From NCBI GenBank assembly GCA_036489565.1, contig DASXFN010000117.1:7300-71299 (forward strand): DNA of 64,000 nt. Reading direction: 5' to 3'. Source of the DNA: JAICKN01 sp036489565. GTDB lineage: Bacteria > Acidobacteriota > Terriglobia > Terriglobales > Acidobacteriaceae. Shown one piece after another: positions 1-7,535 of the stretch (positions are counted from its first letter, which is position 1; each line of letters begins with the position of its first letter). Below the pieces are notes generated by a model that was given only the letters and a program-made list of their open reading frames with translations, had not been told where the DNA came from and did no database searches. Position numbers and translations under genes: made by a program.

Positions 1-53
1 AAGCGGGCACTGGCTGTTGGTGTCCGTAACCCAGCAAGAGAGTGATTTATATA

Positions 54-356
54 ATGAGCATTCCCATCAATATTCCCGCCCATGCCGATGCAGCCGGGAA
101 ACCGGTTGCGACAATCACGCCGTCTTTCGCACGAGATATTTTGCCGCTCTTCCGCCCGACTGATATTCAGCACATGAATACATTCGGAGTACGCTTGGGG
201 GACCACAGCTGGATCTCCAAACCCAGCCATGCCCGGAACGTCTTAAATCATTTGATGGGAACTACTCCGCCACGCATGCCTTTGGGCGGTCCTTACTGGA
301 CCGATGAACAATTGAAGAGCTTTCAAGAGTGGATGAGCGCTGGCTATCCGCCATAG
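54..356 (+). CDS. Small protein of unknown function
   Basis: A 100-residue protein that I cannot assign to a named family. The phrase FARDILPLFR near residue 25 resembles the opening of cytochrome-c-like domains in secreted proteins, but no CxxCH haem motif follows, so no haem is expected. The C-terminus has a PRMPLGGPYWTDEQL segment before a short helix. There is no signal peptide or membrane segment. I chose ATG 54 because a purine-rich stretch (AAGAGAG, 36-42) lies upstream; a GTG at 42 is also in frame. It converges on pfkA, overlapping its 3' end by 13 bp. A soluble cytoplasmic protein is the most that can be said. Confidence 0.6.
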   Translation: MSIPINIPAHADAAGKPVATITPSFARDILPLFRPTDIQHMNTFGVRLGDHSWISKPSHARNVLNHLMGTTPPRMPLGGPYWTDEQLKSFQEWMSAGYPP

Positions 357-1429
357 CCCGCGAGGTCGCCAAAACAAATGCCAATGGCGCGGGCCGTGTT
401 GGCCAGTTCACCCCGTGGCTCCACGGTCTTGAGATGGCCAATTGCCTCCGCGATGCAAACGGATTCGATGCGGCTGTTTCGCAGGCAAACCATTTTGCCA
501 AAGTCGCCGTTCGCGATGAGTTCCACGGCGGCGACGCCAAAGCGCGTTGCCAGAATGCGGTCAAACGGCGTGGGAGAACCTCCGCGCTGAATATGTCCCA
601 GCACGCTGATGCGAACTTCCTTGCCGGACTGCGTGGAGATCGCCTGTCCGACCAAATTGCCGACGGGACTGTTTTGCCGGCGGTTCTCCTTTAATTCCGG
701 CGGCAGCTTAATGCCTTCGGCCACCACGACGATGGTGAAGTGCTTGCCATCGCGCTCCCGCTGCGCGATGTAATCGCAAATATTTTGGATGGTAAAGGGA
801 ATTTCCGGAAGCAGTACTACGTGAGCGCCTCCGGCCATTCCCGCGGAAAGCGCAATCCAGCCTGCGTCACGTCCCATGACTTCCACGACCATCACGCGAT
901 GGTGCGCCTCCGCCGTGGTGTGGATCTTGTCTACGGCGTCGGTGGCGGTGGCCAGCGCGGTATCAAAGCCAAATGTTACTTCGGTGGCGCAAAGATCATT
1001 GTCGATCGTCTTGGGAACACCTACCAGCTTGAGGCCGCGCTGAAATAGTTCCCAGGCAATTTTCTGTGAACCGTCTCCGCCGATGGCGATGACCGCGTCA
1101 ATACCCAGCTTGCGGGAGTTGGCGATGACTTCGTCCGCAATGTCTCGCGTGACTTCTTTTCCGTTCTCGGTGACGCGGTACTCAAATGGGTTGCCGCGGT
1201 TGGTGGTACCGAGAATCGTTCCGCCGCGTGGCAGGATCGAGCTGACGTGCTCAAGCGTGAGTTCGCGCGACTTCTCAGGCCAGATGAGGCCGTCAAAGCC
1301 ATCGGGAATGCCAATGACCTTCCACTTGTACTTAAGGATTGCGCACTTTACCGCCGCGCGGATGACGGCGTTAAGGCCTGGCGCGTCACCGCCTCCGGTG
1401 GAAATTCCAATGCAACGGACTTTCGACAT
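344..1429 (-). CDS. pfkA: 6-phosphofructokinase
   Basis: Phosphorylates fructose-6-phosphate to fructose-1,6-bisphosphate, the committing step of glycolysis in the cytoplasm. The 361-residue protein opens with the nucleotide-binding STGGGDAPGLN loop (residues 10-20). It then has GGTILGTTNRG (69-79), IGGDGS (116-121), PKTIDND (139-145, with the catalytic Asp143) and GHIQRGG near 280. Gly120 matches ATP-dependent enzymes, whereas Lys140 matches the pyrophosphate-type signature. This mixed G/K pair is typical of the so-called group III PFKs, most of which use ATP. No glycolytic neighbour lies in the window. The start is the ATG at 1427-1429, preceded by a 180-bp spacer with no obvious structure. 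Confidence 0.95.
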   Translation of the reverse strand: MSKVRCIGISTGGGDAPGLNAVIRAAVKCAILKYKWKVIGIPDGFDGLIWPEKSRELTLEHVSSILPRGGTILGTTNRGNPFEYRVTENGKEVTRDIADEVIANSRKLGIDAVIAIGGDGSQKIAWELFQRGLKLVGVPKTIDNDLCATEVTFGFDTALATATDAVDKIHTTAEAHHRVMVVEVMGRDAGWIALSAGMAGGAHVVLLPEIPFTIQNICDYIAQRERDGKHFTIVVVAEGIKLPPELKENRRQNSPVGNLVGQAISTQSGKEVRISVLGHIQRGGSPTPFDRILATRFGVAAVELIANGDFGKMVCLRNSRIESVCIAEAIGHLKTVEPRGELANTARAIGICFGDLAGYGG

Positions 1430-1618
1430 GGTGATGTGGGGCGGGAAGAACGACTGCCACGCCTGGATTCCTCGACCTTCGTATGAAGATCATCCTTTGA
1501 AACTGGGCAGATGGCAATGTTACCTCGGGTCGTGGCCAAAGCGTAGGTAATGCGTCATCGGCACATATCCAGGTAGGAGCGGAGTTGGGCGCCCTCATCT
1601 AACGCTAATGGACCGTCG

Positions 1619-2257
1619 CTACTGCACGGTCAATGTGGCCGTCGCTTGCAATGTGGTGGTGCTGTTATAGGTCGCGGTAACGATGACCACCTCGGCGCCC
1701 GCCGCCGTAACCGTGGCGGGGGATTGACCCTGCGTGATTTGCAGGCTTGTATCGCTCGTAGACCAGGTGACGCTTGCAGAAACATCCACTGGTTGAGTTT
1801 GCCCTTGAACGGTAGCCAGGGCAGTAAACTGAGCAGTTCCACCATTGGCATGGGCGGTCGTGGAAGTAGGATTAATTTTAATGGAGGTGACGTTTGCCAA
1901 AGCTACGTTCACTGTCGCCTGGCCGCTAACCGTTCCATCTTCCGCGGTAATCGTTGCAGTCCCAGCCGCCGCGCCGTTCACAACACCCGCCGCGCTAACG
2001 GGCGCAATCGTCGCATCAGAGCTGCTCCACACGACCCCTGAGGTAAGCGTCTTCGTGCTGCCATCATCAAAATTGCCGGTGGCGGTCATTTGTTGCGTGG
2101 TGCCCTGCTGCAGGTTCAAATTCGAGGGCCCAACAGTCACGCTTTGCAGAACCGGATTGACGAAAAAGCCCCGGCATCCCAGGGTCACAGCGAGAAAAGA
2201 AAAAGTAATCAACACTGCAAGTTTTCGCTGAATTCGCGACACATTCCGGACTGCCAT
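1619..2257 (-). CDS. Lipoprotein with two bacterial Ig-like (BIG2) domains
   Basis: A 212-residue exported protein. The N-terminus is basic (RKLAVLITFSFLAVTLGC) and ends in a lipobox (VTLGC, Cys about residue 28), so it is probably lipidated and held at the outer or inner membrane. Two BIG2-type immunoglobulin-like repeats follow, about residues 36-118 and 122-212. Both carry the typical phrase pattern of Gly-rich strands and WSSSD / WSTSD. Such domains are structural or adhesive modules. No enzymatic domain is visible and the protein ends at the second domain. It stands alone between pfkA and a repeat-rich spacer. Confidence 0.8.
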   Translation of the reverse strand: MAVRNVSRIQRKLAVLITFSFLAVTLGCRGFFVNPVLQSVTVGPSNLNLQQGTTQQMTATGNFDDGSTKTLTSGVVWSSSDATIAPVSAAGVVNGAAAGTATITAEDGTVSGQATVNVALANVTSIKINPTSTTAHANGGTAQFTALATVQGQTQPVDVSASVTWSTSDTSLQITQGQSPATVTAAGAEVVIVTATYNSTTTLQATATLTVQ

Positions 2258-2443
2258 CGCACGATCTCCTCACGCAACTTAGAAGAAAATTGTACCAGAG
2301 CAAGGTCGCGCAGGGTTCATCCGCATGTACCTTCGTGCATGCACCTTCACTTCCTGCGCTTGTTTCATGAACGGAGGAATGCTTCCTGCTTGCGGTAATT
2401 TTTGGGAATACCAGTTGGCGCATATTGTCGTGCTGCGCGTAAT

Positions 2444-2536
2444 AAAGCCATGCGCTAGCGCATGGCTTTGTGGAGTCGAAGCATCACTACGATCTTCTGA
2501 CACTTTCGTTAGGAGATAGGGGTGCTTCGACTCCAC
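2444..2536. repeat. Nested palindromic element
   Basis: In the 393-bp gene-free stretch 2258-2650, positions 2444-2469 form a perfect 26-bp palindrome (half-site AAAGCCATGCGCT). Directly abutting it, GTGGAGTCGAAGCA (2470-2483) is the exact inverted copy of 2523-2536, separated by 39 nt. The rest (2537-2580) is rich in GCTTCGC/GCTCAGCATGAC phrases of the kind seen in dispersed bacterial repeats. No ORF, promoter or tRNA was found in the stretch. It could fold as two adjacent hairpins in RNA or single-stranded DNA. Confidence 0.75.
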
Positions 2537-2650
2537 ATTGCTTCGCTTCGCGAAGTAATGCTGCGCTCAGCATGACATGGAAAGTGGTTCGAGGTTCGGT
2601 CCCTGACCGGACCACCTAGTTGTTCACAAAAAATTGGCGTGGAATTGCGT

Positions 2651-3085
2651 CTAATGGGATCTTTTCGCCTTCGCGATCCGGTCATCAATGGGCTTGCGTC
2701 CGGAAAAGCCTTCGCTGATCCCGTGCCAGTGGGTGATGGAGTCTTCTCCCAGCTTCCAGCACAGCAGAATCGTGCGTCCATCTACTTCGCAGGGGAAGTC
2801 CAACAGGCCGATATCGAGGTCTTTGACCTGAACGCCGGTAGCGTCAATTTCAGCCATGGCGTCTTTTACCCGTTGCAGGGTCTTTTCGCGCTCGGCCTTC
2901 TTGCGGGCCAACGGAACGATATTGAGGGAGGTGCCGCCATTGAGAAAAATGCGCTGTGTGACTTCCTGAAACTCCGCGTCCACTTCCTCAATGAGTTCCT
3001 TGCCGGTAATCGCTGTACGCAGGAGAGACTCCAGAACGGGGAGGAGCATCTTGGCTTCTTCGAGGGTAAAGGTGCGGTCAGACAT
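2651..3085 (-). CDS. DUF2203 family protein
   Basis: A 144-residue cytoplasmic protein of the uncharacterised DUF2203 family. The recognisable pattern is an N-terminal helix FTLEEAKMLLPVLESLL, a central charged helical region, and a C-terminal part with GVQVKDLDIGLLDFP, VDGRTILLCWKLGE and ITHWHGISEGFSGRKPID. No signal peptide, membrane segment or catalytic motif is visible. It lies downstream of nadA on the same strand with about 120 bp between, and that spacer contains an inverted repeat, so co-transcription is uncertain. Confidence 0.85.
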   Translation of the reverse strand: MSDRTFTLEEAKMLLPVLESLLRTAITGKELIEEVDAEFQEVTQRIFLNGGTSLNIVPLARKKAEREKTLQRVKDAMAEIDATGVQVKDLDIGLLDFPCEVDGRTILLCWKLGEDSITHWHGISEGFSGRKPIDDRIAKAKRSH

Positions 3086-3116
3086 AGGCTATGTTGGTAT
3101 TTTACTGCATCACTGA

Positions 3117-3202
3117 CGTTAGTCGTTCGCCATTGGTCTTTGGCAAAAGCTCAACAGGCTGCTCTGGAGTTATGGCCAACGACCAAGAGCCAACGACCAA
3201 CG
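3117..3202. repeat. Imperfect 28-nt inverted repeat
   Basis: Arms at 3117-3144 and 3175-3202 are inverted copies matching at 23 of 28 positions by eye, with a 30-nt loop. The right arm itself is built from repeats of CCAACGACCAA. It sits just beyond the nadA stop codon and before the DUF2203 gene, so in the nadA transcript it could form a long hairpin. It has no U-tract, so a classical terminator is unlikely. Confidence 0.6.
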
Positions 3203-3207
3203 AAGGT

Positions 3208-4344
3208 TCACCTAATCTCCAGCATCCGATCCAACGCCACTTTCGCCCAATACTTCACATCGTCCTTCACTTTGATCTGGTTGACGACATTGCCTTCCGC
3301 GAGATTTTCCAGCACCCAGCACAAATGCTGCGGAGAGATGCGGAACATGGTGGTGCACAGGCAGCCGGAGTCGTCGAGGGTAATCACTTTTTTCCCTTCC
3401 GCGGCAAACTCTTTGCCCATGCGGTTCACGAGGTGGATTTCCGTTCCCACGGCAAACATGCTGCCGGAAGGCGCTTCGCGAATCATCTTCAAAAGACCTT
3501 CGGTTGAGCCAATGCCGTCGGCCTTCTGGCAGACTTCCCAGCGGCATTCGGGATGCACAATTACCTGAATGCCGGGATATTTGGCGCGGACATTGTCTAC
3601 GTGCTCCGGCAGAAAGCGCTGATGCACGGAGCAATGCCCCTTCCACAAAATGACTTTCGCGGCCCGCAATTGTTCGGGCGTCGTTCCGCCGTTCAGTTGA
3701 TAGGGGTCCCAAACGACCATCTCGTTCAACGGGATTCCCATTGCGTATCCGGTATTGCGGCCCAAATGCTGATCGGGGAGAAAAAGAATTTTCTTTCCGT
3801 ACGGCGCAGACGTTCCCGTCCGCGGCTGAAAACCCCATTTCATGGCCGCGCCCGCGTTCGACGAAGTACACACCACTCCGCCACGCTCGCCGCAGAATGC
3901 CTTGATGGCCGCGGTGGAATTGATATAAGTCACCGGCGTTACTCCATCGCCGTCATCGCTGGTGACGCCCGCCTTGACAAGATGCTCCCAGCAAATTTCC
4001 ACTTGTGTGATTTCCGCCATGTCAGCCATGGAGCAACCGGCGTTGAGGTCGGGGAGAATGGTGATTTGGCCGGGGCGGCTGAGGATGTCCGCGCTTTCAG
4101 CCATAAAATGCACGCCGCAGAAAACGATGTACTTTCCCGCCGTCTTCGCGGCCTCCTGGGAAAGTTTGTAGGAATCGCCGCGGAAATCGGCGAAGCGAAT
4201 GACTTCATCCCGCTGATAGTGGTGCCCCAGCACCACGACATCGCGGCCCAAGGCTTGCCGGGCTTCGCGAATACGTTCGTCCATCGTGTGATCGGGAAGG
4301 ACGAGATAATTCTCCAAACTGCAAACGGCTGAAACGGTTGCCAT
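3208..4344 (-). CDS. nadA: Quinolinate synthase A
   Basis: Condenses iminoaspartate with dihydroxyacetone phosphate to quinolinate, the second step of de novo NAD synthesis, using a [4Fe-4S] cluster. The 378-residue protein has the family phrases LGHHYQRDEVIRFADFRGDS near residue 40, FCGVHFMAESADIL, YINSTAAIKA, VCTSSNAG, HPECRWEVCQKADGIGST and DDSGCLCTTMF. These include the three widely spaced cluster Cys (CGVHF, HPEC, CLCTTM regions). It is a full-length NadA; no nadB or nadC lies in the window. The Shine-Dalgarno AGGA (4349-4352) directly abuts the last helix of the upstream NAD+ riboswitch, so translation is probably shut off when NAD+ is plentiful. Confidence 0.95.
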   Translation of the reverse strand: MATVSAVCSLENYLVLPDHTMDERIREARQALGRDVVVLGHHYQRDEVIRFADFRGDSYKLSQEAAKTAGKYIVFCGVHFMAESADILSRPGQITILPDLNAGCSMADMAEITQVEICWEHLVKAGVTSDDGDGVTPVTYINSTAAIKAFCGERGGVVCTSSNAGAAMKWGFQPRTGTSAPYGKKILFLPDQHLGRNTGYAMGIPLNEMVVWDPYQLNGGTTPEQLRAAKVILWKGHCSVHQRFLPEHVDNVRAKYPGIQVIVHPECRWEVCQKADGIGSTEGLLKMIREAPSGSMFAVGTEIHLVNRMGKEFAAEGKKVITLDDSGCLCTTMFRISPQHLCWVLENLAEGNVVNQIKVKDDVKYWAKVALDRMLEIR

Positions 4345-4352
4345 ATTGTCCT

Positions 4353-4534
4353 GCTTTCAGCTCCGGACTGCATTGCTCTCGCTCAATTTCGGCGAAGCGC
4401 TTATGCTCAAACCGGAACGGGGATGTTGAAAGCTACTCAGCGACTTCAGCCGGCTCACTGCGCTTCATCTTCGTGGCGTTTGAATCAGCGTCACGTTGAA
4501 TCAGCGCCCAGCCTGCGGGGATGTTGAAGCCACT
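4353..4534 (-). promoter_or_regulatory. NAD+-I riboswitch (nadA motif), tandem domains
   Basis: Two similar aptamer-like domains precede nadA. Domain 1 (4534 down to 4439) begins GGCTTCAACATCCCCGCAGG and closes with a 10-pair P1 helix (4525-4534 with 4439-4448, two G-U pairs). Domain 2 (4433 down to 4353) begins GCTTTCAACATCCCCG and closes with a perfect 7-pair P1 (4427-4433 with 4353-4359). The CUUCAACA-CCCCG core is the one I know from the class-I NAD+ riboswitch. Its first domain binds the ADP part of NAD+, and the class is reported from Acidobacteria upstream of nadA. The end of domain 2 touches the nadA ribosome-binding site, so translational control is likely. Confidence 0.88.
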
Positions 4535-4761
4535 TATTGCCTTACTGCTTAGTTGGATGCCCAGCGCCTCTAAAAGTATCGTAATTTAAGTTAAGCCAGT
4601 CAATTTGGATTGTGTACTCCAAAGTAACAGGTGGCATCGGATCCATAGGTATTTTGCACTGTTTGCGCGAGAACATGCAACTCTGGACGGTGCGATATGG
4701 GTCGACGTCGTTCTGCCTCCATTTCTCCGAACGTTGGTGAATCGTTTGCGGGGGTGGAAGA

Positions 4762-4866
4762 GCGGCCATTTATGGCCGCGTTCGCAAGAGCAAAAATTGG
4801 GGCCCTTTAGGGCCAGGGGCTAAAGCCCCATATTTAGATGATTCTTTCGCGGCTCTGAAGAGCCGC
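4762..4866. repeat. Cluster of four short hairpins (REP-like)
   Basis: The stretch 4535-5021 has no gene. It contains four palindromes within 105 bp: GCGGCCAT/ATGGCCGC (4762-4779), GGCCCTTTAGGGCC (4801-4814), GGGGCTAAAGCCCC (4816-4829) and GCGGCTCT/AGAGCCGC (4849-4866). Closely packed, unrelated stems with short loops resemble bacterial interspersed mosaic elements. The rest of the spacer (4535-4761) shows nothing I recognise. Confidence 0.7.
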
Positions 4867-5021
4867 TCTTACACCCCGAAGTTGACCTCGTGCACGGATT
4901 GGCGGCTGAAGATCCGGTCTGGGCGGCTTTCGCGCGATTCCATATACCAGCCGCAAAATTACAAATATCCAGCAAAACCATGGCGATTTCAGTTCATAAT
5001 TGCGGTGTGCACGCAAAATTA

Positions 5022-5984
5022 ATGCGAATCCGCGAAGTTCGCATCGCCCTCGCCGGTTTGGTATTTCTACTGCTGCCCCTCGCTCATTCTTCCGGCCAGG
5101 AAATAGCCAAGCGACTCATCCTGAAAGACGGTTCCTACCAATCAGCAACCAAATGGGAGGTTCAGGGAGACCGCGTGCGCTACTACAGCGCAGAAAGAGA
5201 TGGATGGGAAGAAGTGCCAAACTCCATGGTGGACTGGCCCGCGACCGACAAATATGAAAAAGAACGCCAGGCAGGAGCGGCCTCACCGGAAGCCATTGCG
5301 CTGAACAAAGAACTTGAAGCGGACCGTGCGGCGCGAGACGCCAATGCGCCGCAAGTAGCTCCCGGCCTTCGCTTGGAAGATACGAACACCGGTTATCTGC
5401 TGGATACTTTTCAGGGTCAGCAGCAGCTCGTGCAATTGAAGCAGGACGGCGGAACTGTCGAGCACAACATCAGGAAGACCATTTTTCATGGCAACGTCGC
5501 GGGCGGCCCCGGTGAAATTTTGCTGGCGGGCGCGCATGCCGGTGTGCAATCCCACGTGCCGCTTCCTTCTTTGTATGTAAATGCCGGGGCCACTCCGGAC
5601 GCAAACCAATCTGGACCCTCCGCAACTCCACCAAAGGTGACCTTGCCCTGGGACCGGTTTCGTATTGTGAGTCTTGATTTGCGGCCGGACAAAAGAGTTG
5701 TGCCAAGCATCAAAAATTCATCCAATGGAGCCGCGACTCAGCAGCAGAGCGTAATAAAAACCACCGACGAGCAACTGACCGGTGGATGGGTAAAAATAAC
5801 TCCCGTGGCGCCGCTTTCCAGGGGAGAATACGCGCTGGTCGAGTTGCTGGGAGATGAAGGAATCAATTTGTACGTTTGGGATTTCGCGATCAATGCGGAC
5901 GCGCCCGCGAATCAAAACGCCGAGCAGTCCAGCCAGCCCGGCGCACCCGCTTCCACGGAAATACCAAAATTGCGGGGCCGGTAA
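5022..5984 (+). CDS. Secreted protein of unknown function
   Basis: A 321-residue exported protein with no family I can name. ATG 5022 is chosen because it starts a clean signal peptide (MRIREVRIALAGLVFLLLPL, cleavage near SSGQ); the frame is open back to 4890 but that extension is not signal-like. After the signal comes a compact stretch (LKDGSYQSATKWEVQGDRVRYYSAER.GWEEVPNSMVDW) that looks like a small beta domain. A charged helix follows, and then a beta-rich region rich in Gly, Pro and Asn to the C-terminus (SLDLRPDKRVV, GGWVKITPVAPLSRGEYALVELL). It converges on the decarboxylase gene, 4 bp apart. Confidence 0.7.
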   Translation: MRIREVRIALAGLVFLLLPLAHSSGQEIAKRLILKDGSYQSATKWEVQGDRVRYYSAERDGWEEVPNSMVDWPATDKYEKERQAGAASPEAIALNKELEADRAARDANAPQVAPGLRLEDTNTGYLLDTFQGQQQLVQLKQDGGTVEHNIRKTIFHGNVAGGPGEILLAGAHAGVQSHVPLPSLYVNAGATPDANQSGPSATPPKVTLPWDRFRIVSLDLRPDKRVVPSIKNSSNGAATQQQSVIKTTDEQLTGGWVKITPVAPLSRGEYALVELLGDEGINLYVWDFAINADAPANQNAEQSSQPGAPASTEIPKLRGR

Positions 5985-5988
5985 CAAA

Positions 5989-7428
5989 TTACGATTGCAA
6001 ACTTTCCGCCTCTTCCTGGATTCGCTTCCATGCCTGGGCAACGTGCCTTGCTTCGGTGTTCGTCTGACCCACGCAGAAACGCAGCGTCAGCTTGCCATCA
6101 AGTTTTGTGTGGGTCAGGTAGAGATCGCCGCTGCGGTTAAGCCGATCCATGATTTGCTGATTGGCCTCGTCACCGCTTTTGTGGCGAAAGCATACAAGGT
6201 TCAGCGGAGCAGACGCGGCAAGTTCGAAACGATCATCTTCCTTCACCCAATCAACGAATCCTTGCGCGAGTTCGACGTGGCGGCGGACGTAGAATTGCAG
6301 CCCTTCGATTCCGTAATGGCGAATCACAAACCAAAGTTTGAGTGAGCGGAAACGGCGGCCAAGCTGAATGTGCCAGTCGCGATAGTCAATGACAGCGCCG
6401 GATTCAGTGGCCTGGTTGCGCAGATATTCCGGCAGGACGCTGAGAGTTCGGAGCAGTCCGGCGCGATCGGCGACGTAAAAACAACTGCAATCGAAATTCG
6501 TAAACATCCATTTGTGGGGATTGAAACAATAGCTGTCGGCGAATTCGACTCCATCCTGGATCCAGCGAAATTCCGGACACAACGCGGCCGTGCCCGACAT
6601 GGCAGCGTCCACGTGCAACCAGATTTTATTTTCGCGACAAATGCCGCCGATTTCTCGAATGGGATCCATTGCATTCGAAGAGGTAGTGCCGACCGTCGCG
6701 CACGCGAAGCAAGGCGTCAAACCAGCCCGGCGATCAGCTTCGATTTGCCGCAGCAAAGCTTCGGGCCGCATGGCAAAATTTTCGTCCACTTCGATAAGTC
6801 TTAAATTTTCGCTGCCCATCCCTGAGATTTTTACTGCTTTTTCAATGGACGAATGGGCCTGCGCCGAGGTGTAGACCATCAGCTTTCCGGAGCATCCTTC
6901 GCGATTGGCGGCAAAATTTGTGGCGCGCTCCCGCGCCGCCAACAGTGCGCAAAGCACCGCACTGGAAGCGGTATCCTGAATAACGCCACCCCCGTCCGTA
7001 GAAGACAGGAATTTTTGCGGCAGGCCGAGCATTTCCACCAGCCAATCGAGAACGTGCGTTTCCAATTCCGTGCACGCCGGACTGGTGGACCAAAGCATTC
7101 CCTGCACGCCCAATCCTGAAGACAATAAATCCCCGAGGATCGCCGGGCCGGAGGCATTCGCAGGGAAATAGGCAAAGAAATTTGGCGACTGCCAGTGCGT
7201 GATTCCGGGAAGAATTAGCTTCTCCAAATCGGCAAGGATGGAATCAAACGGTTCGCCAACTTCCGGCGGGCGCGGCGGAAGCGAGGCACGAACTTCTCCC
7301 GGCTTAACCTGCGACAGCACGGGAAACGACTCGATGCGTTCGTAGTAATCCGCGATCCAGTCCACAACAGCGCGTCCGTGACGGCGAAACTCGTCGGGCG
7401 TCATGTGAAAAGTCTTTGGTTCGGGCAC
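5989..7428 (-). CDS. Pyridoxal-dependent aromatic-L-amino-acid decarboxylase family
   Basis: A 479-residue cytoplasmic enzyme of the group II PLP decarboxylases (DOPA/tryptophan decarboxylase type), which turn aromatic amino acids into amines such as tryptamine or tyramine. Supporting motifs are FRRHGRAVVDWIADYYE at the N-terminus, GITHWQSPNFFAYFPAN and the substrate loop. Others are TSPACTELETHVLDWL, SAQAHSSIEKA (PLP-stacking His), HVDAAMSG (PLP-nitrogen Asp) and the Schiff-base Lys in FNPHKWMF. Length and motif order are those of a full enzyme. Substrate preference cannot be read from sequence alone. It is a single-gene unit with its own spacer upstream. Confidence 0.9.
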   Translation of the reverse strand: MPEPKTFHMTPDEFRRHGRAVVDWIADYYERIESFPVLSQVKPGEVRASLPPRPPEVGEPFDSILADLEKLILPGITHWQSPNFFAYFPANASGPAILGDLLSSGLGVQGMLWSTSPACTELETHVLDWLVEMLGLPQKFLSSTDGGGVIQDTASSAVLCALLAARERATNFAANREGCSGKLMVYTSAQAHSSIEKAVKISGMGSENLRLIEVDENFAMRPEALLRQIEADRRAGLTPCFACATVGTTSSNAMDPIREIGGICRENKIWLHVDAAMSGTAALCPEFRWIQDGVEFADSYCFNPHKWMFTNFDCSCFYVADRAGLLRTLSVLPEYLRNQATESGAVIDYRDWHIQLGRRFRSLKLWFVIRHYGIEGLQFYVRRHVELAQGFVDWVKEDDRFELAASAPLNLVCFRHKSGDEANQQIMDRLNRSGDLYLTHTKLDGKLTLRFCVGQTNTEARHVAQAWKRIQEEAESLQS

Positions 7429-7535
7429 GTGAGTTCTCCAAAGTTGCCCTCACATTAGAACAAATTTCCGCGTGCCGCGGGGTAATGGAACGAAGCTTTG
7501 CTGGATTGTTCGTTGGGAATTAAACAAAACGAAAA

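Noticed and set aside
2580..2625. tRNA-like phrase GGTTCGAGGTTCGG
   Set aside because: No acceptor stem, D-arm or anticodon arm can be formed around it.
2639..3568. 309-codon plus-strand ORF
   Set aside because: Antisense to DUF2203 and nadA and crosses the inverted repeat between them.
4890..5021. Upstream extension of the secreted protein at 5022
   Set aside because: The extra 44 residues precede a clear signal peptide and overlap the REP-rich spacer; not a plausible N-terminus.
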